Positions 1 through 9,521 of a stretch of DNA of 64,000 bases are shown here, piece after piece. The notes below the pieces were generated by a model that had not been told where the DNA came from, did not search any database, and saw only the letters and a list, made by a program, of their open reading frames with translations. The position numbers and the translations under genes were made by a program. The stretch's first letter is position 1. Every line of letters starts with the position of its first letter. Source of the stretch: Hyaloraphidium curvatum (Eukaryota; Monoblepharomycota; Hyaloraphidiomycetes; Hyaloraphidiales; Hyaloraphidiaceae); assembly GCA_025558095.1 (NCBI GenBank), contig JAIVFI010000013.1, forward strand, positions 620,001 through 684,000, in the 5' to 3' direction.

Positions 1-1
1 C

Positions 2-358
2 CAGCAGCCCTCCCCGCCCACCCTCCACGGCATGCTGCACCTGCGCCCGCTCTCCTGCTCCCCCTTCCCCGAATGGGGCGCGCACCACTCGTCCCCCCTG
101 CCCTTCATCTTCGCCGCCGACGCCGTGCTCGACGCCTCGGAGAGGCGCATGGCCGCGGCCGTCGGGAGGTGGCTCGGGCGGTTCGCGCGGGGCGAGCGGG
201 TCCCCGCGACGCACGAGGGTTGGACGGTGGCGGACGACGGCACGGATGCGGTGCCGGAAGATGCGGTCTGGGGCGCGGGGAGGCGGGAGAGGTGCGGGTT
301 CTGGATCGGGGTCGCGGCGGGGGTGGCGAGGATGCAGGTGCGGGCCGCCAGCGGCTAG
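2..358 (+). CDS. Type B carboxylesterase, C-terminal fragment
   Basis: The reading frame is open from the left edge and stops at 356-358, so only the last ~118 residues of a longer gene are here. The stretch GAHHSSPLPFIF, followed by an L-x-x-x-E-R-R-M helix and W-L-G-R-F-A-R-G, matches the end of type B carboxylesterases/cholinesterases, where a G-x-x-H-x-x-E-L-x-F-V-F block carries the catalytic histidine. The matching His is present. The usual Glu after it is a Pro here. The nucleophile Ser and acid residue would lie outside the window. The family hydrolyses carboxylic esters and is often secreted in fungi; which substrate applies here cannot be told. The assignment rests on this C-terminal block alone. 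Confidence 0.6.
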   Translation, partial: QQPSPPTLHGMLHLRPLSCSPFPEWGAHHSSPLPFIFAADAVLDASERRMAAAVGRWLGRFARGERVPATHEGWTVADDGTDAVPEDAVWGAGRRERCGFWIGVAAGVARMQVRAASG

Positions 359-578
359 GCCGGCTTCCGCACGCGAAATTGGAGGTCGGAAGAGCGTGAG
401 AGATACAGACGTGACTGCCATCTTTAGAATAATGACTTTGTGTAACCGCGAGAGAAGGTCCATTTAAAACAGAGAGGTACACAAACCACTTCCAATTGTC
501 AGCATTGCTCCCCAGACGCAAGCAGTCAGCGCACTTCCAACATTCAACAAGCTCCTGAAGACGCAAGCAGCCAGGCGG

Positions 579-1534
579 CTACGAATCCGAATTCCCATTG
601 TACCCCTGCAGCAACCTCAGCACCGCATTGTCCGCATCCGCCCCCGCATACGAGTCCTCCCCGATCCAGTACCGCAAATCCGTCCAGTCCGCGCCCTGGG
701 CGTCGGCCAGCACCGGTCCGAACCCGCGGCCGTCGAACGCGGGCGGCGGTGCGAGCGTCGCAGCGGGCAGGGCTAGGCTGCCGCCCTGCAGCGGAGAAGG
801 GTACCCCACGGGGCCGGCCGGAATCTCCGGCTCCGCGGACCAAGACTCCTGCCCGTGTCCGTGGGCGCATCCCCCGTCCCCCCGCTGGCTCCAGACGGCG
901 GCATCCGCCCCGACGCGCGCCCTGCCGACCTCGGCCTCGCGCTCGCGCTGCCATTCCAGGAGCCCCTCTATCGTGCTCCGCGCGCGCTGGATGATGGCGA
1001 TCTTGGTGTTGGGCGCGCCGGGGGCCGCCGGGGGCAGCACGGCCTCGAGCAGCTCGATCTCCGCCTTAAGGGCGTCCCGCTTGAGCTTCTCTGCGTCCTG
1101 CCGGGTGCGGGTGAGCGGCGGTGCGCGCCGGGAGCTGCGCGGGGGAATCCCCCGGGTTAACGGACCTTTTTCTGGATGCGCGGGCCCGGCTTGGGCGGGC
1201 GGCCGGGCCGCGCCCTGGGCGGCGCCCGTGCCTGAACCGGCGCTTTGGGGTCCGGATAAAGGGGCGTGTCCGGGCCCGGGCGGTGCGGTCCCGGGCCGGG
1301 CTGCACATCCGGCGGGGCGCGGCCGGGCGCGCCGGCGGCGAGATGGGCGTAGTCATCCGGCAGCACGGGCAGCGCCGGGCCAGCACCGCCCCTCGCCAGC
1401 ACGCGCGAGAAGGCGCGCGCGACGGCGGCGGGGCCCGAGGCGGGGCCGGCCTGCAGCGCGGCGTCGTCCGCGTCGCCGAACAGTTCCCGCAGCCACGCGC
1501 GCCGCGGCGACGGCGTCCGCGGCGGCCCGTCCAT
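579..1534 (-). CDS. bHLH-like transcription factor
   Basis: Two exons on the minus strand: 1534-1166 and 1097-579, with a 68-nt intron (GTCCGT...CAG). Together they encode about 295 residues. Splicing joins a Pro/Arg-rich N-terminal half to a segment that reads DAEKLKRDALKAEIELLEAV, then LPP...GAPNTKIAIIQRA and STIEGLLEWQRERE. That is the layout of helix 1, loop and helix 2 of a basic helix-loop-helix domain, running into a short leucine/charged helix. The basic region is weak (PGPRIQKK directly before helix 1), so DNA contact through the usual E-box residues is uncertain. The C-terminus is low complexity and ends at 579. The start at 1534 is the first ATG in frame. A nuclear regulator is inferred; another coiled-coil protein is possible. 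Confidence 0.5.
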
Positions 1535-3316
1535 CGAGGTGGGCCTGAATGTGTCTAGCGCGGCGTGGCTGGAAACACCGACAGGGGAAAGCTCCTAGTG
1601 ACGTGACTCGAAAAAAACCCCGACTCCAGATGATTCGAGGCGGGAATGCAAAGAACGGTTGCATCGCAGACGGGGCGATGAGCCGGATGATCTGCTCGGA
1701 GGATTCGTTCGGCGCGTTGGAATTCTTCCAGCCAGAGATCGCCGTGCAGCAATCAAAAGGTTTCACCACCTTGCATGTGGCGACATGGGTGTTCTCCCGC
1801 AGCACAGGCGACTCGTCGCAATCGTGGGCCTCGCATGCAGGTCGGTGCTGGTGACGGCGACCTGACACCCTTCATGGCATTTCCGGCGGAGACCAAATCG
1901 GAGATCAACAATGCGGTACCGGCGCGGCCGGGCCGATTCCGAGGGCCTGCGCCGGGGCGCTCCTCGGCCCCGGGTCCGCGGTCGCATGTCCCGTGGCGTC
2001 CGTTCTCGACCATAGGGGCGTGGGCCCCGGGGCAGGGAATCCGCGCGGCACGCACAGTGTCCGCAACACCCTCCTCCTTTGGCCACCGTGGCCCCGCGAT
2101 CATGCGCTCGACGGCCAGCTGCTCGACGGCGCCGCCGTCGACGGTCGGGACGCCGCCCTCGAACTCAGCCGTCTGCTGCGGTCCATCCGCACGGGGAAAC
2201 CCCCCCTTTTAAGAAAACCAGGCGCGGCGTGCTTCCTCTGGCCCGTCCGAGACGACGGAGGCGGCAGCACGGCCCCCTGATGCCGGCGCGGATGAAAGCT
2301 GGGTGGGCGGTTGGGTAGGTCGCCGTGAGCTTGGATGTTTGGCTCGAAGGAAGGCCGGCAGTCGCTTCGGGAGGATCCAGTCGAGAGCGTTTTCCGCTTC
2401 GCGCTCGACTGCCCCGTGATCGCGGTGGCGGAGGAGGGAGGCGTTTCTGGCCGCGGACGGCCGCTTGAGCCCCGCCAGGCTACTGGTAGCGACCCATGGA
2501 GTGATGCCGTGAAGCCTTGCGTCGGATCTTCCGGGCGATTTGTCCGAATCTCCGGGCCACCGAGCGGCCCAAAAGCAGCAGCAGTATTCCGATCATCGCC
2601 GGGCCGCTGGACCGCTCGATGGGGCGAGGGGCACGCCGCGGAGGTTCGCGGGGCCGTCCCAGTCTGCCCGGATTCCCCAGGCCTGAGCCGCCTGGGGGGC
2701 GTGCCACGGGCTTGCGGTGGTCATGCCCAGGGTCCCCTTATCCAGACAGCTACCGGTTTGTCGGCCTGATCCCGCCAACCCGGCGCGGGGTCCCGTAGGG
2801 CGCTGCGGAAGAACAGGCTCCCACCGGCACGACCGCGGCCGAGGCTGTTGGGTCCCCTGCCGCGACGCACCCTCGGCTCCGTCGACCGCGACCTGCTCCA
2901 TGGACGGGGTGATTGTACGGCTGGCGTTGTGCTGGCGGCGGCCAGCGGAGGGCCGCGGGGTGCGGTTGCGCCCAGGCGGCGGGAGAATCGCCGATTGTTT
3001 CCGAACGTTCCGAAACTCCTGCCTCGGCGGACGAGGGCCACTCGCGCCCAAGATACGGGATCCGAATCCGGGATGAGCCCGAGCATCTGACCGCGCTGGC
3101 TGGCTGGCGGGGATAGGGCACGCCAGGGCGCGAGGGCGTGACCGTGGACACTTGGACTCCGTCGCACAGGAGGGACACGGCGCTAGCGGTCGCCACGGGG
3201 AAGCTTGCTTCCGCTGATTGTGTTTCCCACGCGGATCTTTCTCCTGTTCGCGGCGGCCACGCTGACCGATCGTCATCAGCGCCTGGCGTTGGCGGCGGCC
3301 GGCATTCGGGACCACA
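1535..3316. other. Gene-poor stretch, 1.8 kb
   Basis: No open frame here shows a recognisable domain, a plausible splice model or protein-like composition. The long overlapping frames are typical of GC-rich noncoding DNA. One minus-strand frame (2480-2707) encodes a hydrophobic stretch, AMIGILLLLLGRS, followed by basic residues, which might be the tail of a tiny membrane protein, but nothing else supports it. The region is the shared upstream area of the leftward bHLH-like gene and the rightward membrane-protein gene, so promoters for both probably lie here. Confidence 0.4.
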
Positions 3317-4879
3317 ATGCTCGCCCCGGCCGAACTCCTGGCGATCCTGCCGGCGCCATCGCCGCCGCCGCCATCGCCCGGCGGCGCGAGGCTGCGCGAC
3401 CCGGCGGCCGACGCGCGGCGCGACCGGCAGCTCACGCGCGCGGCGTTCCTCGCGGCGCTGCCGGCGCCGCTCCGCGCCGTCGATGCGGCGGCGTTTGCTC
3501 TGCGGCCCTTCGCCCGGAACGTCGTGCCGCGGTGGTTTCTGTTCGAGTTCTCCGCCGACGCCGCGCTCTACTCGGTGTTCTCCTTGAATGCCGCCGACCT
3601 GGTCTTCGGCGCCCGCCAAATCAACGCCGCGCTCGCCGCCCGCGCCGTGGTGCTGTTCTGCAACATCGGCGCGAACGTGGTGCTGCAGGGCCTCAGCGAC
3701 GCGCTGGCGCCGCGCCCCGCGAAGCGCCGGGATTCGGACCTGGACCCGCGCTCGCCAGAGGCCGCCATGCTCGACGCGCACCCCTCGGCGGTCGTGGTGC
3801 GCTGGGAGCTGCTCCGGCGCGACGATCTCCCCGCCGGCGATCTGGACGCTCCGGGGCCCTCGGAAGGCGACGATCCGGGCCCGTGGAAGGAACCCAGGGC
3901 GACCCACCGGTCCCGGCTGCTCGCCCACGACCCGCTCGACCGCCTCTGTCCCTGCCCGCTGCCGAGTTGCGCCGGCACGTTACCGGCCGCATCGGGCAGG
4001 GAGAAAATCGCGTGGCGGGTGTTCGTTTCCTTGCTCATCTACTTCGGCATGCTGCCCTTCCTGCTCTGGACGCCCTTTGTGCACTTTGCCCCTTCGTTCT
4101 GGACGTCGCCCGCCAGGGCCCCCCTCGGCGCCCTGGCAATCATCGCCACGGCGCTCTACTACGGCGTCAACATCGTGGCCATGACCAACCCCGCGGTGTC
4201 GCAGATCCGCCTCTCGCACCGCCTGCAGCACCGCGGCATGTCGATCGCGCTCGCGGACCTTATGGACCGGTTCGCCCTCGCGCTCTCCTCCCAACCTGCA
4301 GCGGCGGCCTCCCTGGCCCCCTTCCCCGCCCCCCACTCCGAGATCTACGTCGCCATGCATGCCCAGCTCGTCGCGAGCTGGGCGGCCATGCAGGGCCTCA
4401 CCAGCGTCGCGCCCGTTGGAATCTATTTTGTCAACGAGGTGCTCGCCGCCCTCGTCCACCTGTATGCGGGGTGGTGCCTGACGGCCTTCACCCCCGTGTT
4501 TCTGCTGGTCCTCGCGTGCCTCGTCGCGGCGGACCTCGTCGGGCTCGCGGCGAGCAACGGGAGGATCGGGTCGATCGCGAACCTGTACGACGCGGCCGCA
4601 GCGTCGGCCGAGGCGATGCTCCGCCGCGCGGCGGCGCAGCAGGACCCCAACGCCGCCCGCACCCGCGCCGCGGCCGCGCTGGCGGAGCACCGGCGCTTCC
4701 TTGCGTCCTTCGCCGCGGCGGCGCGGCGGACCAGGGCGTCGCTCTTTGGGCTTCCTCTGACCTGGGGGCTCGTGAACGGGGTCGCGGTGGCGCTGCTCGC
4801 TCTTGCGGGGGGCGTATGGTCCCTGCTCAAGTCGTTGGGGGTCCGCTTCACGTACGAGTGCGTTTGCCCTCCGCGGTAG
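3317..4879 (+). CDS. Polytopic membrane protein, family unknown
   Basis: A single-exon frame of 520 residues. The N-terminus is Pro/Ala-rich. Hydrophobic spans that look like membrane segments lie near residues 233-258 (VFVSLLIYFGMLPFLLW), 268-290 (ALAIIATALYYGVNIVAM), 368-415 (two spans, ending VFLLVLACLVAADLVGLA) and 485-508 (VNGVAVALLALAGGVW). A Cys-containing loop (LCPCPLPSCAG) precedes the first span. A helical Ala/Arg-rich segment around 430-480 could be cytosolic. No transporter or enzyme signature was recognised. The same architecture could belong to a lineage-specific fungal membrane protein. It converges on the F-box gene downstream. The ATG at 3317 is preceded by A-rich sequence (accacaATG). 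Confidence 0.65.
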   Translation: MLAPAELLAILPAPSPPPPSPGGARLRDPAADARRDRQLTRAAFLAALPAPLRAVDAAAFALRPFARNVVPRWFLFEFSADAALYSVFSLNAADLVFGARQINAALAARAVVLFCNIGANVVLQGLSDALAPRPAKRRDSDLDPRSPEAAMLDAHPSAVVVRWELLRRDDLPAGDLDAPGPSEGDDPGPWKEPRATHRSRLLAHDPLDRLCPCPLPSCAGTLPAASGREKIAWRVFVSLLIYFGMLPFLLWTPFVHFAPSFWTSPARAPLGALAIIATALYYGVNIVAMTNPAVSQIRLSHRLQHRGMSIALADLMDRFALALSSQPAAAASLAPFPAPHSEIYVAMHAQLVASWAAMQGLTSVAPVGIYFVNEVLAALVHLYAGWCLTAFTPVFLLVLACLVAADLVGLAASNGRIGSIANLYDAAAASAEAMLRRAAAQQDPNAARTRAAAALAEHRRFLASFAAAARRTRASLFGLPLTWGLVNGVAVALLALAGGVWSLLKSLGVRFTYECVCPPR

Positions 4880-5044
4880 CGGTTCGCAGCCCCGGGGCGA
4901 CGGTTCATTGTGTAGTGATGGCTAGATTCAGAAACAGAGTACAGAGAAGAGCACATCGAACATCAATTGAGGAGAAGCTGGATGCAAAACCGGCAGAAAG
5001 AAGTAATCCCCAAAGGTGGAACGCACACCCGTCCCAAGCGATTG

Positions 5045-6328
5045 TCAAGCGTCCCCGCCCGCCAGCGCCTCCTCCACGAAATCCGCCGTCCTCCTCGCCG
5101 CCGCCACCGCCCTCTCCCCCTCCATCCCGTCGACGGTGATGGACAGCCTCCCGTCCCCGCTCCCCGTCGCCGCGGCCCACAGCAGCAGCTCCGCCGCCCA
5201 GGCCCGCAGCGCCTCGGGCGTCTGCGAGGGGGGAGACTGGTCCGAGCCGATGTAGACCGAACAGCGGAAGGGCGCGTTGCGGAGCGACGCCAGCACGCGG
5301 GGGAAGTCGGCCGGATCCGCGAGCGAGGGGACGAGGTTCTGCAGCGTGAGGTGCTCCAGCGAGGGCGGGAACCCCTGGAGGAGCTGCCTGCTCCCCGGCC
5401 CGACGCAGTAGAGCGTCCTCAGCTCGTCGCACTTTGCCACGGCCGCCCACAGCGCAGCCGGGTCCTCCGAGTCGCACCAGTACCTGAGCTCGCCGCCCGA
5501 CTCGTTGTCGTGGGTGATGGTGCGCGGCGAGAAGCCGGGGAGGCGGAGGAGGTCCAGCAGGAGCTCGGGGTCGCCGGCTTCCCAGCTGCGGATCATGGGG
5601 AGCATGCGCGGGGGGATGCCGGCGGCGACCTCGGAGCGGGGGAGCGAGTCCTCGGCAAAGACGGAAAAATCGGCGTCGCAGAGGGCGGGGCAGCCGGCGT
5701 CGAGGGCGGCGACGAAGCGCGCGCTGAAGAAGCCGCTGATGTCGAGGCGCTTGAGGGAAGGCAGCGAGAGCTTGAAGCCGTTGGGCAGGTCCAGGCGCCG
5801 CAGGTGGATGGTCAGGGTTGTCAGGGAGTCGAGCGTGCATCCCGCGAACTTGTCGATGATGCCCGAGGCGTGGGTACCCGTCGCGTGCAGGCTCATCTTT
5901 TCAAGGTGGGGCACGGCCTCGACAAGGCCCCCCTCGAACGCGTACCGGGCGAACTCGGGCTCGTCGAACAGAAGCTCCTTCACTAGCCTGAGCTTGCCCG
6001 TCCCGAAAGAGTCCTTGACGAACTTGCGCACGTCGTCGGCGCTCGCCAGCGCCCAGTCGCTGTAGCCCACCAGCGACCCCATCGCCCTGGCGGTCGCGTA
6101 CGGCAGCAGCAGCACGTGCCACGCGCGGCAGATGAGCGTCATGCGGCCGTGGGTGCGCACGGGCGTCATCTTTGCGATCTTGAGGACAAGCTCCGCGGGC
6201 AGCGACGCCGGGGAAGGGTCGCGGGTCTCCCCCGGCTCGCCCTCTGCGGGGGCCTCCGGCGCGTCCTCGGGCCCGGGAGGCGGCGGCACGGTCTCGTTCG
6301 TCATTTCGGTGTCGGCGGAGGGCGGCAT
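5045..6328 (-). CDS. F-box protein with LRR-like C-terminal part
   Basis: A single-exon frame of 427 residues. After an acidic, Pro-rich head, residues ~40-80 (ASLPAELVLKIAKM, then GRMTLICRAWHVLLLP) fit an F-box: the LP-x-E-L start and a conserved C-R-x-W. The rest has leucine-spaced segments such as LTTLTIHLRRLDLP and LPSLKRLDISGF, then LEHLTLQNLV, which resemble irregular leucine-rich repeats. F-box proteins bind Skp1 and recruit substrates to SCF ubiquitin ligases; that role is known for the family and inferred here. The target is unknown. A second, decayed member of this class lies at 14.3-15.7 kb. It shares a 598-bp divergent upstream region with the ABM-domain gene. Confidence 0.75.
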   Translation of the reverse strand: MPPSADTEMTNETVPPPPGPEDAPEAPAEGEPGETRDPSPASLPAELVLKIAKMTPVRTHGRMTLICRAWHVLLLPYATARAMGSLVGYSDWALASADDVRKFVKDSFGTGKLRLVKELLFDEPEFARYAFEGGLVEAVPHLEKMSLHATGTHASGIIDKFAGCTLDSLTTLTIHLRRLDLPNGFKLSLPSLKRLDISGFFSARFVAALDAGCPALCDADFSVFAEDSLPRSEVAAGIPPRMLPMIRSWEAGDPELLLDLLRLPGFSPRTITHDNESGGELRYWCDSEDPAALWAAVAKCDELRTLYCVGPGSRQLLQGFPPSLEHLTLQNLVPSLADPADFPRVLASLRNAPFRCSVYIGSDQSPPSQTPEALRAWAAELLLWAAATGSGDGRLSITVDGMEGERAVAAARRTADFVEEALAGGDA

Positions 6329-6926
6329 CGCGGCTCGAATCGCGAGGAGGCGCGGTCACATGGGGCACTCTCAAAGAGAGGTGCTTGCGCCGCGCCGCCA
6401 AGAAATCGCTCAAACTCCGTGAGCCCCGGTATCACCGCATCCCCTGCTGATTACAGCTGGATGGCTATCAATTTGGATCTCTCAAAGACGTTTAAAAGAA
6501 CTCTCCTGGCATAACTGGCTCTCGTACCCTTGTGGACCGGTCGTGAGAGACAACTTGATGACGAGGTCCATTGCTCAACGTCGGAGACTGTCTCCGTGGA
6601 TGCCGTGTACGGTCCCGCAAGCTGCCACGATTCATGATCTAATGATCTAGCGCTGTTCTGTAGTTACAAGGAGGGTGAACGGAAGAACTGCTCAAGCCGG
6701 ACAAACCGACAAGGAAATTCCGGGATCTACTCCGTCCGAGAGCTCGGATAATCGTGTTCATATAAATGCTGATACTGCCTCTGCGGATCCTCGATACGCT
6801 CTGTCGCGGTGCCCAGACGCGGGCGGCTACAGTTGATCGCGCGATCGTTCTGCGGGCGAATTCTACCTTGGTCCCTTTCATCACCCCCGAGATACTGCCG
6901 TGAAACCGCCACGAAAGCACACCGCC
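6329..6926. other. Divergent intergenic region
   Basis: About 600 bp between the start of the leftward F-box gene and the rightward ABM gene. It is AT-richer than its surroundings. It contains a TATAAA at 6761-6766. No gene was found in either direction, and it probably holds both promoters. Confidence 0.5.
6761..6766 (+). promoter_or_regulatory. TATA-like box upstream of the ABM gene
   Basis: TATAAA, about 160 bp before the ABM start codon, in locally AT-rich DNA in an otherwise GC-rich window. The distance allows a short 5' leader. This is a sequence match only; the start of transcription is not known. Confidence 0.35.
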
Positions 6927-7374
6927 ATGCCGCACCACGACCACGCAAACGCCGTTCGCTGCCTCGTGCAGGTCGAGGCCCAGACCGGGAAGGAGGCGGC
7001 GCTCCTGGAGGGCCTCAAGAAGCTCAAGGAGGCCGCCAAGGAGAACCGTGGGTGGCGCACGCGGCCGCCGACCCGGCGAGCAGGATTGACGCCGTCCCGC
7101 AGACGCCATCGAATACGAGATCGTGGTCGGGGCTGAGAACGCGGCGCAGTTCGCCATCATTGAGCTGGTGGGTGGCATATGTCTCCCGTTTCAACGCCCC
7201 CACTGACCCATCCCCTCACTGCCACGACGACCCATCCGGCGACACGGCTGCCAGTGGAAGGAGAAGGCGGACGAAGACAAGTACATGGAGAGCGCTGCGT
7301 ACAAGGACCTCATCTCCAAGGCCGGGGAGCTCCTCGCCGGGGCCCCCAACATCACGTACTGGAAGCACGCGTGA
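6927..7374 (+). CDS. ABM-domain (antibiotic biosynthesis monooxygenase fold) protein
   Basis: Three exons: 6927-7047, 7103-7167 and 7255-7374, with introns of 55 and 87 nt that both start GTGGGT. The product has 101 residues. It has the pattern of a dimeric alpha/beta-barrel ABM protein: strand VRCLVQVEAQ, helix TGKEAALLEGLKKLKEAA, strand AIEYEIVVGAE, strand FAIIELW, a helix with YMESAAYKDLISKAGEL, and the final strand ITYWKHA. The family covers small heme- or quinone-acting monooxygenases and stress-response barrels, usually cytosolic. No active-site residue identifies a substrate. The start is in a good context (accgccATG). Reading phases agree across both introns. Confidence 0.8.
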
Positions 7375-7698
7375 GCCTCCAGCTCCTTCGACGAACCAAG
7401 GCAGTGGGAAAGGAGCAGGAAAATAGAGCGTTGCAACGCTCGTACCTTGCTGCATCCTCGTTTCCTTGCAGTCCTACGGGCGGCGTTGCTTTTCGGGGAG
7501 CTGATCGGTTTACGTTGCGATCGCGAGATGGTCGTGGAAGAGTTGGGGTTCTGGGGTTCGGTCGGGGTGCGGTGGGCGACCGAGGCCGACGTGAAGAGCT
7601 GGGAGGCGTGTGCGTGATCGGGGGCATCTGCGAGCAGCTAGGATGCTTGGCTTTCCACATTCACCGTTGCTGTGAGTCAACAAGGGTAACAAAGGAAG
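7375..7698. other. Convergent intergenic spacer
   Basis: A 324-bp gap between the ends of the ABM gene and the leftward secreted-protein gene. No gene or clear repeat was seen; it probably holds both 3' untranslated regions. Confidence 0.4.
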
Positions 7699-9357
7699 TC
7701 AACACATGGCCAGCAGCCCGGTCAGACCCGGCATCCACCACGCCGACCACCTCGTCCGCATCCCGCCCGCCAATCCCGACGGCACCGACGTCCGCGCCGC
7801 CGTAGTCGTCGTCGACGTGGCCGCCGCCGTCCCCGTCGCGGGCACGAACGTCCCCGGCCTCGCATTGTCCCACGTCCACGACGCCGCATCCGTCGTCGTC
7901 GCCGTCCCCGTCGTCCGGACCACGCTCGTCGTCCGCACCGGCGTCGAGCTCGCCGACAACGACCCCAGCCCCAGGTCGCCGTCGAACCGCGCGACCACTT
8001 TGCCCACACCGGGTCCGCCGTCCGCCTCGGCGGCAAAGTAGAACGCCTCCCCACCACCGGGGTCCGCACCCCCCGCCACCAACCCCCCGCGGGAGAAACC
8101 GGAGGCGTCGATGCGGAGCTCGCCCAGCACCCTGCCGATCCTGGGATACAGCGAGTACGCCACGATGCGGCGCCCCGACGCGAGGAGGAAAAAGGTGCCG
8201 GTCGCCGAGGCCGCCGCCGCGCGCACCCCCTCGGCCGCCAACGCGCCGTCCGCGGAGGAAGGATCCGGCAGCGGCGCCGCGTCCAGGTGCTCCAGCTCCG
8301 GCAGCGAAAGGGTGTGCACCATTGCCGCGGTCCTGTTCCCGTGGGCGGCGAGGACGGCGAGGTACCTCCCACCCCCGGGATCGGAGTAGACGAACGAGGC
8401 CAGGGGGGAGTCGGCGAGCCCGGAGCCGAACTGCGCGCGGCCGACGGGGCGCCCGTCGTCGTCCTGGTGGTACGCGAGCGCGAACAGGTCGGTCGTGCCG
8501 CCCAAGGAGGGGCCGAGGTCCGAGGGGATGGAGGGGAGCTGGCGCGGGAGAGGGTCGACGGGGGAATCGGGGAGGCCGGTGTACACGCGGCCGACCACCA
8601 CGGCGACGCCCGAGCCGAGGCCGGGTTTGGCGCCCGGCTGCGGGGCGAGGTAGTGCAGCGCGGCGGCGGGGAGGCCGCGGGTGGCGGTGGAGGGGAGAAG
8701 GAGGGGGAGCTGGAAGCGGGCGGTCCATGTGGTCCGGCCGTCGGCGGTGTCGGCGCGGAGAAGTTGGGAGAAGCCGGGGAGCAGCGGGTCGTCCTCGGCG
8801 CTGGCGGGGAGCGTGGTGACGAGGACGAAGCGGGAGGCGCCTGGGCCCGCTGCGATCGCCACCGCCGACTGGGCGGAGAACACGGCCGTGTCCCCGAATG
8901 CGTAGGTCGCCGGCGGGTTCTCCACGGAGAGGTTCGGGCGCAGGCGCAGGGCGGCGGCGACCTGGTGCTGCGCCCTGCCGGGGAGCTCGCCCGCGAGCCA
9001 CAGCGGCGCATCGTCGGCGGGATTGCACGCCAGCCGGGACGGCGACAGGCGGTCGGCGACCGGCCGCGTGCGGAACCCGTCGGTCGGCGGCCTCGACGCC
9101 GCCGAAATCGCCCCGTCCGGGGACACCGCCGCCACGCCGAGCCGCGATGTGCCGATGTCGTACGCCGCGAAGGCCGCCGTGCGGTTGCCGGAGGCGCAGG
9201 CGGCGATTTCCGCGTGCGGCGACACGCCGCCGAGGGCGACCAGGAAGGCCGCGGAAAGGGAGACCGCCGCGGCCGATGCCGGGGGAATGCCGCTCAGGAG
9301 GAGCAGGAAGGGGGGAAGGAGCAGAGAGGGCGGGAACGCCCGCCTGCGCCGTTTCAT
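7699..9357 (-). CDS. Secreted or cell-surface protein, family unknown
   Basis: A single-exon frame of 552 residues. It starts MKRRRRAF, followed by a long hydrophobic run (LLLPPFLLLLSGIPP) and small residues, a clear signal peptide of about 30 residues. The body alternates short beta-like strands with glycines and phrases such as APLWLAGELPG, ADGRTTWTARF and GVAVVVGRVYTG, which recall beta-propeller proteins. It has several N-x-S/T sites. Near the end comes a Thr/Ser/Ala-rich stretch (residues ~470-535), like the stalk of a wall-attached protein, and then a weakly hydrophobic tail. No catalytic motif was recognised. Secretion is well supported; the propeller fold is only an inference. Confidence 0.65.
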   Translation of the reverse strand: MKRRRRAFPPSLLLPPFLLLLSGIPPASAAAVSLSAAFLVALGGVSPHAEIAACASGNRTAAFAAYDIGTSRLGVAAVSPDGAISAASRPPTDGFRTRPVADRLSPSRLACNPADDAPLWLAGELPGRAQHQVAAALRLRPNLSVENPPATYAFGDTAVFSAQSAVAIAAGPGASRFVLVTTLPASAEDDPLLPGFSQLLRADTADGRTTWTARFQLPLLLPSTATRGLPAAALHYLAPQPGAKPGLGSGVAVVVGRVYTGLPDSPVDPLPRQLPSIPSDLGPSLGGTTDLFALAYHQDDDGRPVGRAQFGSGLADSPLASFVYSDPGGGRYLAVLAAHGNRTAAMVHTLSLPELEHLDAAPLPDPSSADGALAAEGVRAAAASATGTFFLLASGRRIVAYSLYPRIGRVLGELRIDASGFSRGGLVAGGADPGGGEAFYFAAEADGGPGVGKVVARFDGDLGLGSLSASSTPVRTTSVVRTTGTATTTDAASWTWDNARPGTFVPATGTAAATSTTTTAARTSVPSGLAGGMRTRWSAWWMPGLTGLLAMC

Positions 9358-9521
9358 GGTGTGCAGTTTGAGGAGGTAGGGACGCTGTGGCGGAGCGGAG
9401 CCTCACTCGTCACTCGTCACCGACCCCCGATCGCATCCTGCTTCCGTCTCGTTCCTCGACCGAGTTATTGCCAATCAGCTCTACATCGCCATCCAATCCG
9501 TCCTCCGCCCCCATCCGCGGC

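Noticed and set aside
3205-5139. 644-residue plus-strand frame overlapping the membrane-protein gene
   Set aside because: Composition is Arg/Pro/Ala-rich as expected for a shifted GC-rich frame, with no hydrophobic spans, while the other frame has clear membrane segments.
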